Assembly: GCA_038229295.1 (NCBI GenBank) | Contig: JBBROO010000063.1 | Span: forward strand, 1-12,314 | From: JAJPGZ01 sp038229295 | GTDB lineage: Bacteria > Verrucomicrobiota > Verrucomicrobiia > Chthoniobacterales > UBA10450 | DNA: 12,314 nucleotides | Reading direction: 5' to 3' | Shown here: in pieces, positions 6,216 through 12,314 of the stretch | How the letters are laid out: every line of letters begins with the position of its first letter | How positions within the stretch are numbered: position 1 is the first letter of the stretch | The notes under the pieces: generated by a model | What the model was told of the DNA's origin: nothing | Databases searched by the model: none | What the model saw: the letters and a program-made list of their open reading frames with translations, nothing else | Made by a program: the position numbers and the translations under genes

Positions 6216-8956
6216 GTCGATCTTGCGGCGGTCGCCGAATGGCTTACCACACTTTCGCATCGATCGCACAAATCAGGATGCGTCGCGCTCGCGCCGACAG
6301 TGGCGCGATGCCGCCAGCAGCGCGCGCATTTCTGAAAAGATGTTTTCGTCACCGCTGCGCTGGCTTCGCTTCCGCGTTGAATCGTCAGGTCGCTCAAGAT
6401 AAAAAATTCTTCCAGTTCTTCCTTGTCGATCTTCCCCGGCATTTCGGAATCGGTTGTCAGGACGACGGCGGCTTCTAGCGCGTTGCCGATTAATTTTTCC
6501 TGACGCGCGCGTTCGATCGCCTGACCAATCACTCCGCGGAGTTTCAAAAGCTCGGCCACATCGTCGCTCGTTCCAACATGTCGATCTTGCGCGAGAGGAA
6601 ATTCCTGCAGATGTACGGACGCGCCGTTACCGGAATGTTGCCAGGCTTCCTCGGCCGTAAACGCGAGAACCGGCGCGAGAAGTTGGCAAAGCGCGTTAAA
6701 AATTTCGCGCATGGCCGTTTGCGTTGCGCGACGTCGCGTCGAGTTCAGCGCGTCGCAATACATCCGATCTTTCGTGATGTCGATGTAGAGACTGCTTAAG
6801 TCGACGGCGCAGAATTGATTGAGGGTGTGATAGACTTTGTGAAACTCAAACGCCTCGTACGCAGCGCGACACTCCGCGATCACCTGATCGAGCCGCTCCA
6901 GAATCCAGCGATCGACCAGTGAAAATTGTAGATTGTCGATCTTGCCATCGAAATCGGAGAGATTGCCTAACAATATCCGAAACGTGTTGCGAATGCGGCG
7001 ATAGGTGTCGCCGAGACGGGTGAAGATTTCTTCGGAGAAGGGGACATCGTCGGTGTAATTGATGCTGCTGGCCCACAGCCTAACGAGATCGGCGCCGTGC
7101 TTGCCCACAAAATAGCCGGCATCCATCGGCTTGTCGTAGCTGCTCGATTTCGAGATTTTTTTTCCGTCAACATCGACCACGAAACCGTGCGTGACGCAGG
7201 TTTTGTAAGGCGCGCGTTCGTTCAGCGCGATGCTGGTCATGAGTGACGATTGAAACCAGCCGCGATGTTGATCGGTCGCTTCGAGATACATGTCGGCTTG
7301 TTCGACGCCCATCCGCTTTTTCACCACAGCCTCGTGCGAAACGCCGCTGTCGATCCAAACATCGATGGTGTCGTTGCGATGAGTCGTGCCTTCGGGCAAT
7401 CCAACTTCGCGCGCAAGATCGACATCGTTCAATTCAAACCAAATGTTCGAACCGCGTTGCGCGACAAGATCGGCCAGTTTGCGGATCGATTTTGGATCGA
7501 GAATAACTTCGCCGGATTTCGAATAGAAAACGGGCAACGGCACGCCCCAACTCCGTTGACGCGAAATGACCCAATCGGGCCGCGACTCAACGGTGCCGGC
7601 GATTCGGTTCTCTCCCCATGCTGGAATCCATTTCACCTCCTTGTGAATGGCGGCGAGCGCTTTGCCGCGGAGGTCGTCGATGCGAATAAAAAATTGTTCG
7701 ACCGCGCGAAAGATGATCGGCGTTTTCGATCGCCAGCAATACGGATACGAATGGTGAAACTTTTGTTCGGCCAGCAAAGCGCCGCGTTCGCGCAACAGAT
7801 TGACGATGTCGATGTTGGCGTCGAAAACGTACTTGCCCGTGAGATGCGGGAGGCCGGCTTCGTCGGTGAAATTTCCGCGATCATCGACCGGCGATAAGAT
7901 CGACAAGTTATTTTGCCGGCCTAACGAGTAGTCGTCCGCGCCGTGACCGGGCGCGACGTGAACGCAACCCGTTCCGGTATCCATGGTGACGAAGTCGGCG
8001 GCAAGGACGATCGATTCCCGATCCAGGAACGGATGGCGCGCCGTTACCTTGTCGATCTTAACGCCGGGAAAAGATTGCAACGGTTCGCCGACGGGATTGA
8101 ATTTTGTGCTGGCGCAGAATTGCGGGACGAGTTTATCGGCGAGGAGCAATGTTACGGTCGCGCCATCGCGCGTGAAATCCTGCACCACGTAAAGCTCGTT
8201 AGGCGACACGGCGATGGCGAGATTGGCCGGCAATGTCCACGGCGTCGTCGTCCAAATGGCGATGCTGGTGTTGGGCGGGAAGCTAACAGCTTCCCCTACA
8301 GATCCGGAGTCGGATGCGATTGGGAATTTTACATAGACGGCGATGTCGTCGCGATCTTCGTATTCGACTTCGGCCTCCGCCAGAGCGGTCTGCGCGCCGG
8401 TGCTCCAGAAGACCGGCTTCATTGATTGATAGACGAGGCCTTTCTCAACGAAGACGGCGAACGCACGCAGAATTTCGGCTTCGTATTTTGGATCGAGCGT
8501 CAGGTATGGATTTTCCCAATCACCGAAAACGCCGAGACGTTTGAATTGCTCGCGTTGAAGATCGACATACTTGCGGGCGAAGGCTTCGGATTTTTTCCGG
8601 ACTTCCAGCGGCGAAAGTCCGCGAGATTCTTTGACGACTTTGTACTCGATGGGCAAACCGTGGCAGTCCCAACCCGGAACATAGGGGGCGTTTTTTCCGA
8701 GCATGGTTTGCGATTTCACCACGAAATCTTTTAGGATTTTATTGAGTGCGGTGCCCATGTGGACATCGCCGTTGGCGAACGGCGGGCCGTCGTGCAGGAC
8801 GAATGATTGTCGATCTTGCCGCGCCTCCTGGATTTGCTGGTAAAGCCGCGCGTCGTTCCAGATCTTTAACAACGCCGGCTCGCGCGCAGTCAGATTCGCT
8901 TTCATGGGAAAGTCGGTGCGCGGGAGATTGAGCGTGTCTTTGTAATTCTGGGCCAT
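6212..8956 (-). CDS. ileS: Isoleucyl-tRNA synthetase
   Basis: This 914-residue class I aminoacyl-tRNA synthetase charges tRNA-Ile and is close to the usual length of 900-940. The start MAQNYKDTLNLPRTDFPM is chosen because the conserved IleRS N-terminus begins there. The frame stays open 55 codons further upstream without family similarity. The HIGH-type signature is HMGT at 66-69 within HDGPPFANGDVHMGTALNK. The CP1 editing domain has WTTTPWTLPAN from W235. The KMSKS loop is KISKS at 600-604. A C-terminal zinc-binding knuckle uses C877, C880, C897 and C900. It is the first gene of the operon with lspA and cca, an arrangement related to the widespread ileS-lspA pair. About residues 220-227, just before WTTTPW, are encoded by a perfect palindrome with a REP-like head. 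No T-box leader or clear Shine-Dalgarno sequence is visible. The gene carries eight of the 14 iterated 12-base words. Confidence 0.97.
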   Translation of the reverse strand: MAQNYKDTLNLPRTDFPMKANLTAREPALLKIWNDARLYQQIQEARQDRQSFVLHDGPPFANGDVHMGTALNKILKDFVVKSQTMLGKNAPYVPGWDCHGLPIEYKVVKESRGLSPLEVRKKSEAFARKYVDLQREQFKRLGVFGDWENPYLTLDPKYEAEILRAFAVFVEKGLVYQSMKPVFWSTGAQTALAEAEVEYEDRDDIAVYVKFPIASDSGSVGEAVSFPPNTSIAIWTTTPWTLPANLAIAVSPNELYVVQDFTRDGATVTLLLADKLVPQFCASTKFNPVGEPLQSFPGVKIDKVTARHPFLDRESIVLAADFVTMDTGTGCVHVAPGHGADDYSLGRQNNLSILSPVDDRGNFTDEAGLPHLTGKYVFDANIDIVNLLRERGALLAEQKFHHSYPYCWRSKTPIIFRAVEQFFIRIDDLRGKALAAIHKEVKWIPAWGENRIAGTVESRPDWVISRQRSWGVPLPVFYSKSGEVILDPKSIRKLADLVAQRGSNIWFELNDVDLAREVGLPEGTTHRNDTIDVWIDSGVSHEAVVKKRMGVEQADMYLEATDQHRGWFQSSLMTSIALNERAPYKTCVTHGFVVDVDGKKISKSSSYDKPMDAGYFVGKHGADLVRLWASSINYTDDVPFSEEIFTRLGDTYRRIRNTFRILLGNLSDFDGKIDNLQFSLVDRWILERLDQVIAECRAAYEAFEFHKVYHTLNQFCAVDLSSLYIDITKDRMYCDALNSTRRRATQTAMREIFNALCQLLAPVLAFTAEEAWQHSGNGASVHLQEFPLAQDRHVGTSDDVAELLKLRGVIGQAIERARQEKLIGNALEAAVVLTTDSEMPGKIDKEELEEFFILSDLTIQRGSEASAAVTKTSFQKCARCWRHRATVGASATHPDLCDRCESVVSHSATAARST
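6214..6225 (+). repeat. Iterated word WTGTCGATCTTS, copy 6 (ileS/lspA junction)
   Basis: ATGTCGATCTTG lies exactly on the ileS-lspA overlap. On the coding strand it supplies the last ileS codons (R-S-T) plus the first two bases of the ileS stop, and also the A and T of the lspA start codon. Confidence 0.85.
6423..6434 (+). repeat. Iterated word WTGTCGATCTTS, copy 7
   Basis: TTGTCGATCTTC in ileS. The coding strand reads G-K-I-D-K. Confidence 0.85.
6578..6589 (+). repeat. Iterated word WTGTCGATCTTS, copy 8
   Basis: ATGTCGATCTTG in ileS. The coding strand reads Q-D-R-H. Confidence 0.85.
6933..6944 (+). repeat. Iterated word WTGTCGATCTTS, copy 9
   Basis: TTGTCGATCTTG in ileS. The coding strand reads G-K-I-D-N. 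Confidence 0.85.
7078..7086 (-). repeat. Second iterated word TCGTTAGGC, copy 4
   Basis: Exact on the minus strand in ileS, read as L-V-R-L (CTC GTT AGG CTG) downstream of the KISKS loop. Confidence 0.6.
7414..7425 (-). repeat. Iterated word WTGTCGATCTTS, copy 10
   Basis: ATGTCGATCTTG on the minus strand in ileS, read directly on the coding strand as D-V-D-L-A-R. It shares the CGCG extension with the copy at 6578, which is read in another frame. Confidence 0.85.
7895..7906 (-). repeat. Iterated word WTGTCGATCTTS, copy 11
   Basis: TTGTCGATCTTA on the minus strand in ileS, read as L-S-I-L-S. The last base departs from the S consensus. Position 7919 carries the second word only 13 bases away. 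Confidence 0.8.
7919..7927 (-). repeat. Second iterated word TCGTTAGGC, copy 5
   Basis: Exact on the minus strand in ileS, read as S-L-G (TCG TTA GGC), 13 bases from copy 11 of the first word. Confidence 0.6.
8049..8060 (+). repeat. Iterated word WTGTCGATCTTS, copy 12
   Basis: TTGTCGATCTTA in ileS. The coding strand reads V-K-I-D-K. The last base departs from the consensus. Confidence 0.8.
8196..8204 (+). repeat. Second iterated word TCGTTAGGC, copy 6
   Basis: Exact on the plus strand. ileS is on the other strand, so it is read as P-N-E (CCT AAC GAG) in SPNELYV. Confidence 0.6.
8277..8299 (-). repeat. REP-like palindrome with GTAG head inside ileS
   Basis: On the minus strand the tetranucleotide GTAG (8299-8296) is followed at once by a perfect 8-bp stem GGGAAGCT (8295-8288), a 3-nt loop, and AGCTTCCC (8284-8277). 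GTAG followed by a palindrome is the layout of RAYT-associated REP elements. It encodes part of a loop (about residues 220-227) between the KFPIA strand and WTTTPW of the editing domain, a place where length variation would be tolerated. Only one copy is in the window, so its repeat status is inferred. Confidence 0.45.
8557..8568 (-). repeat. Iterated word WTGTCGATCTTS, copy 13
   Basis: ATGTCGATCTTC on the minus strand in ileS, read as Y-V-D-L-Q. Confidence 0.85.
8807..8818 (+). repeat. Iterated word WTGTCGATCTTS, copy 14
   Basis: TTGTCGATCTTG near the 5' end of ileS. The coding strand reads R-Q-D-R-Q. Confidence 0.85.
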
Positions 8957-9172
8957 CGGCGGTGCTACGTAGCATCCACGCCTGGACAAATCAATCGGCG
9001 GTAGAGGCGAAGCCGGCATAATCCTACGCGGAAATTCTTCCGCAAAAATGCATAAAATTAGGTCGGTGATACGTCCGGTTCGGCTACGAATTACGACTCT
9101 TAGCTCAACCCCCAGAGTCACTCGAAAGCAGAAAATTAGTTCCGCTTCTCGTTCGCGTTAGAAAAAAAACCC
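8957..9172. promoter_or_regulatory. Divergent intergenic region between ileS and the third secreted gene
   Basis: These 216 bases must hold the promoters of both the ileS operon and the secreted gene. Visible structure: a 10-bp palindrome GCTACGTAGC (8964-8973) just upstream of the ileS start; a hairpin GCGGAA-ATTC-TTCCGC (9028-9043) followed by an A-run; and an inverted repeat GACTCT (9095-9100) / AGAGTC (9114-9119). TAAAAT at 9053-9058 could be a plus-strand -10 box, but no convincing -35 box is found. The stretch just before 9173 is A-rich and lacks a Shine-Dalgarno sequence. Neither iterated word occurs here. Confidence 0.4.
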
Positions 9173-12100
9173 ATGAAAAAAAATCTCAACTCACATTCCG
9201 GCATCTTTAATGCCCGTGTAGTAATCGCCGTCGCCCTTGTTTCAATCGGCGCGTCATTTGGGTTTTTTACCCTGGCCGCGCCGCCCTCTCCTGCGAGCGG
9301 TACGCTTAGCACCGCTAATCGAACAATAACCTACATGGAGCCCGCCGGGATGCAGACGCCGAACGACACTGGCCTCGCCACCGGCACGCCCAATTGCACC
9401 GCGCCGACTTCGTGCAGCACGTTCGACCTCACGATCGACTCGACTGTCGGGTCGGCTGCCGCGGGTTACGATCCGACGCAGTACCAAATTAACATGACTT
9501 GGAATTGGTCGGTGGCGGCAGTCGATTACGATATCTTTGTGGAAGACGCGGGCGGCACCGTCGTTCAGACGAACCGTTCGACTGCCGATCCTTCAGGCAT
9601 TGTCCTGCCGACCAACACGCCGGCAGGGCTCTATCATATCGTCATCGTTCTCTCGACTGGCGCGCCGGTAGGTTATACTGGAGTTGTCAAATTGGAGCTG
9701 AAGCCGCCGGTAACGGGACTGTGTGGCCCACCAGCAAATTGCACTCCGCCGCGTTACCAGAATTATTCCGCCGGCGACGGACAGGCAGATAATGCGGGCG
9801 AGCCTTCGCTCGGCGTTGATTGGAATCCGAATGTTGCGGCCTTGAAACACGATATGGTGAACACGGGCGGCGTTGCCTTCTTCACCTCCGGCCAAAACGA
9901 GTGGCGCGTTAACTTTGATGATTGCTCGTCACCCGCAGTTAATCTTTGGGAAGATGTCTCTACTCCTTTCGATGTGCTGTTTGTCTTGTCTGATCCGATT
10001 GGTTTCGTCGATCACTATACCTCCGCTCCGCTTGGTATCGCTTATCCCCCGCCTCGAACACCGGGTCGCGTTTTCGCGATAGATCTAGTGGGCGGACAAG
10101 GCAATAGTTCCGGCGGCTTCTCAGATAATGACGGTGGTTCTTATCTTCCAGGTGGAACTGGCGGACCTGGAGCAGGCCCCGACCATGAGACACTTGGTGG
10201 CGGTCCTTACAGCGGAACTCCTCCTCCCACCGCAATCTACCCGGCCACTGGGACGAAGAACGCGATTTATTATTGCTCGCAGAATATTGCGGCGGAAGCT
10301 CAATGCTCCCGCAGCGATAACGGTGGACAAGCGTTCGGACCGGCCGTTCTCCTCTTTACTCCGACGCAATGCACCGGTGGCATCCATGGTCACATTAAGG
10401 TGGCGCCCGACGGGACAGTCTATGTTCCAAACTCTTCCTGCGGCACGACCAACGGTGGCAACAATGGTGTCGCCGTCTCGGTCGATAACGGCGTCACCTG
10501 GACAGAAAACAACGTCCCGTTCAGCAGCGGAAGTCAGGATCCCTCAGTCGGCGTAGGTCAGAACAATGTTGGGAAACCCGTTGCCCAGACGACGAACACA
10601 ATTTATTTAGGCTGGGTGAGCGGCGACGGTCACGCGCACGTTTCCCATTCCGGCAATCGAGGTGTAACTTACACTGGCGACACTGATGTCGGCGCTCCGT
10701 TTGCGATTACACATGCGGTATTTCCAGTTGTAGTCGCCGGCGATGACAATCGCGCGGCTTTCGCTTTCCTTGGAACGGGCGACGGAATTTCGACGGACGC
10801 CAACCCTTGCAACCCCTACGGCGCGGTTCTCAACTGCAAGAACATCTGGCACCTTTATGTTGCCACGACTTATGATGGAGGCGCGAACTGGATCACGGTT
10901 GACGCCACCCCGATCGACCCGGTCCAGACAGGCACCGTTTGCTTGGAAGGCACGACCTGCGCCGGCGGCCGAAATTTGCTCGACTTTAATGACTTCGGCA
11001 TCGACAGCCAGGGCCGTGGGTTAGTGGGTTATGCGGATGGCTGCGTACGATGCGCCAACACATTTACAGCCCAATCGGGCGCGAACCACGGAACCGTCAC
11101 CCGCCAATCGGGCGGACGCAGACTCTTTGCCTTCTTTGATCCGGTGGAGCCGACGGCTCCGGCTGCGCCACAGATGCTTAAAGCTACCACCCAACCAAGC
11201 GGCGCCGCGCTTATTAGTTGGCTGGAGCCCGACAACGGTGGCTCACCGATTACCGGTTATAAGGTGTATCGCGGCACCACGAGCGGAGGCGAAACCTTCC
11301 TCGCTAACGTGTCCGGCGTAACCAATACCAAATACGTGGACCCTGCACCGCCAGCCGGAAACGTGTTTTACTACGCCACCGCGGTTAACGCCGTAGGCGA
11401 AAGCACACATTGCCGCGACATCATGCTGAATGCGCTGCCGCCATGCGTCCAACCTACCGGGCCCTTCTTTGACGATCTCGAACCGACCCCCGAGCCCGGC
11501 TGGCAGGTGGACACGGCGACGAACGATGGGGGTGCGGCGAGCCCCACCTGGCAGGTCATCAACGACCCGAGCGCCCACAGCGCGACCCACTCCTTCTTTA
11601 GCGACGCCAGTACCGTGCAGCCGAAGGATGACCGGTTGATCGCGCCTCCACAGAACATCTCGCCTACGACCCACCTGATCTTCTGGCACCGGTTCCAGTT
11701 CGAGAATGGTTACGACGGCGGCGTGCTGGAGGTGAGCATTGATAACGGGAGCACCTGGACCGACGTCGTGACCGGCGGCGGCACTTTCGTCTCCGGTGGC
11801 TATAACGGTACCATCTCTCCCAACTTCGGCAGTGCTATCGCCGGTCGAGCGGCCTGGACCGGCGGCAGCGCCAGCGCCGCCATGTCAAAGGTCGAGGTCA
11901 ACATGGCCGCCTTCGCCGGCGTCAACGTCAAGGTGCGCTTCCGTCTCGCCTGCGACTTCCTCGAAACCCCCGGTGTGGGCTGGTTCATCGACGACATCCA
12001 ATTCACCAACCCCCTGGGTTGCCCGATCCAACTGAGCAGCGTTGTATCGAGGAAAACTCACACCGGTGTGGGCGATTTCGACATTAATTTGCCGCTTGCC

Positions 12101-12314
12101 GGGCCGCGTGGGATTGAATGCCGCAGTGGCGGTGCGAGCAACGCTTACAAGCTGGTCTTTACCTTCCCGGTCGCAGTGACGAATTGCGGTACGGCGAGCA
12201 CGGGGTCAGTGAGCCCTGGGCCAAACTCGAATCAATGTACAGTAGATCTCACCGGGGTCGCTAACGCCCAGTACATCACCGTTACGTTAAACGGTGCGGT
12301 CGACACGACAGGCA
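9173..12314 (+). CDS. Large secreted modular protein: sialidase-like, Fn3, jelly-roll, C-terminal sorting-like module (3'-partial)
   Basis: I translated this frame by hand. It is open for 1047 codons and runs off the right edge. The start has KK, SGIFNARVVI and a hydrophobic segment, with a likely signal-peptidase cut near AA (about 36). Residues ~45-170 form a PPC-like domain with DYDIFVED, matching the N-terminal domain of the gene at 1308. Residues ~185-655 look like a sialidase/BNR propeller. Asp-box-like repeats lie near 380 (SRSDNGGQAF), 434 (VSVDNGVTW), 493 (degenerate) and 565 (TTYDGGANW). An Fn3 domain spans ~661-747. A jelly-roll or MAM-like domain spans ~765-940 (FFDDLEP to WFIDDIQF). 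The shared SRKTH module begins at S959 with GIECRSGGA. A dockerin-like end probably lies beyond the window. Many cysteines suggest disulfides outside the cell. The jelly-roll part looks more C-rich than the propeller. No catalytic residues could be confirmed; adhesion or polymer binding is possible. Confidence 0.85.
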   Translation, partial: MKKNLNSHSGIFNARVVIAVALVSIGASFGFFTLAAPPSPASGTLSTANRTITYMEPAGMQTPNDTGLATGTPNCTAPTSCSTFDLTIDSTVGSAAAGYDPTQYQINMTWNWSVAAVDYDIFVEDAGGTVVQTNRSTADPSGIVLPTNTPAGLYHIVIVLSTGAPVGYTGVVKLELKPPVTGLCGPPANCTPPRYQNYSAGDGQADNAGEPSLGVDWNPNVAALKHDMVNTGGVAFFTSGQNEWRVNFDDCSSPAVNLWEDVSTPFDVLFVLSDPIGFVDHYTSAPLGIAYPPPRTPGRVFAIDLVGGQGNSSGGFSDNDGGSYLPGGTGGPGAGPDHETLGGGPYSGTPPPTAIYPATGTKNAIYYCSQNIAAEAQCSRSDNGGQAFGPAVLLFTPTQCTGGIHGHIKVAPDGTVYVPNSSCGTTNGGNNGVAVSVDNGVTWTENNVPFSSGSQDPSVGVGQNNVGKPVAQTTNTIYLGWVSGDGHAHVSHSGNRGVTYTGDTDVGAPFAITHAVFPVVVAGDDNRAAFAFLGTGDGISTDANPCNPYGAVLNCKNIWHLYVATTYDGGANWITVDATPIDPVQTGTVCLEGTTCAGGRNLLDFNDFGIDSQGRGLVGYADGCVRCANTFTAQSGANHGTVTRQSGGRRLFAFFDPVEPTAPAAPQMLKATTQPSGAALISWLEPDNGGSPITGYKVYRGTTSGGETFLANVSGVTNTKYVDPAPPAGNVFYYATAVNAVGESTHCRDIMLNALPPCVQPTGPFFDDLEPTPEPGWQVDTATNDGGAASPTWQVINDPSAHSATHSFFSDASTVQPKDDRLIAPPQNISPTTHLIFWHRFQFENGYDGGVLEVSIDNGSTWTDVVTGGGTFVSGGYNGTISPNFGSAIAGRAAWTGGSASAAMSKVEVNMAAFAGVNVKVRFRLACDFLETPGVGWFIDDIQFTNPLGCPIQLSSVVSRKTHTGVGDFDINLPLAGPRGIECRSGGASNAYKLVFTFPVAVTNCGTASTGSVSPGPNSNQCTVDLTGVANAQYITVTLNGAVDTTG

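Noticed and set aside
7250..8425. Long plus-strand open frames (215 and 160 codons) opposite ileS
   Set aside because: ileS is unmistakable on the minus strand through this stretch. These frames show no domain or start signal.
7490..8495. A 13-base repeat (ATTTTGGATCGAG) at about 7489 and 8484
   Set aside because: Only two copies, both in the same frame encoding L-D-P-K in ileS. Explained by the shared peptide, unlike the 14-copy word.
8957..9121. Longer ileS start with 55 additional N-terminal residues
   Set aside because: The extension shows no IleRS similarity. The conserved N-terminus begins at the ATG at 8956, and the extension would take up much of the divergent promoter region.
8957..9172. 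A possible T-box or other amino-acid-sensing leader before ileS
   Set aside because: No T-box consensus or specifier stem is recognisable, and such leaders are mainly known from Gram-positive lineages.
1..12314. CRISPR array, tRNA/rRNA genes, insertion sequence or prophage
   Set aside because: No regularly spaced direct repeats, tRNA-like cloverleaf, transposase/integrase domain or terminal inverted repeats were seen. The iterated words are irregularly spaced and occur on both strands.

Overview
The window looks like chromosomal DNA from a moderately GC-rich, probably soil-dwelling bacterium, most likely Verrucomicrobiota (Chthoniobacterales-like). This is inferred from the style of the large secreted proteins: a signal-peptide motif SGI(L/F)NxRVVI, sialidase-like Asp-box regions, a C-terminal SRKTHG/GIECRSGGA module and a dockerin-like tail. 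It also rests on the general look of the housekeeping proteins. No rRNA, tRNA, CRISPR array, integrase or transposase gene is visible.

Layout: (1) 3-1181, plus strand, is the 3' end of a secreted protein with a dockerin-like C-terminus. (2) 1182-1307 is a short intergenic stretch with a composite hairpin. (3) 1308-4349, plus strand, is a complete 1013-aa secreted sialidase-like protein, a paralogue of (1). (4) 4363-4398 is a perfect 14-bp stem-loop between convergent genes. (5) 4395-8956, minus strand, is a compact operon read ileS -> lspA -> cca. ileS and lspA overlap by ATGA, and lspA and cca are 12 nt apart. (6) 8957-9172 is a divergent intergenic region. (7) 9173 to the window end, plus strand, is a third secreted protein of at least 1047 residues, open at the right edge. 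It shares its N-terminal and C-terminal modules with the other two.

The operon supplies isoleucyl-tRNA synthetase, the lipoprotein signal peptidase and a tRNA nucleotidyltransferase. ileS-lspA adjacency is common in bacteria. The secreted genes look like a dispersed family built from interchangeable modules, with the housekeeping operon lying between members.

The most unusual signal is not a gene. A 12-base word, WTGTCGATCTTS, has an invariant 10-base core that occurs 14 times in 12.3 kb counting both strands. About 0.02 would be expected by chance. It is read in five of the six possible frames and encodes unrelated peptides (KID, QDR, RST-stop, VDL, LSIL), so the DNA itself seems to be maintained. 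Eleven copies lie in the 4.6-kb housekeeping operon, three in the first two secreted genes and none in the third. A second word, TCGTTAGGC, occurs six times exactly, plus four copies with one mismatch. Both behave like highly iterated genomic words (DNA-uptake sequences, Chi/KOPS-like polar motifs, HIP1-like words), and I know of no description of them in this group. A separate 8-bp palindrome with a GTAG head, typical of REP elements, lies in frame within the ileS editing domain.
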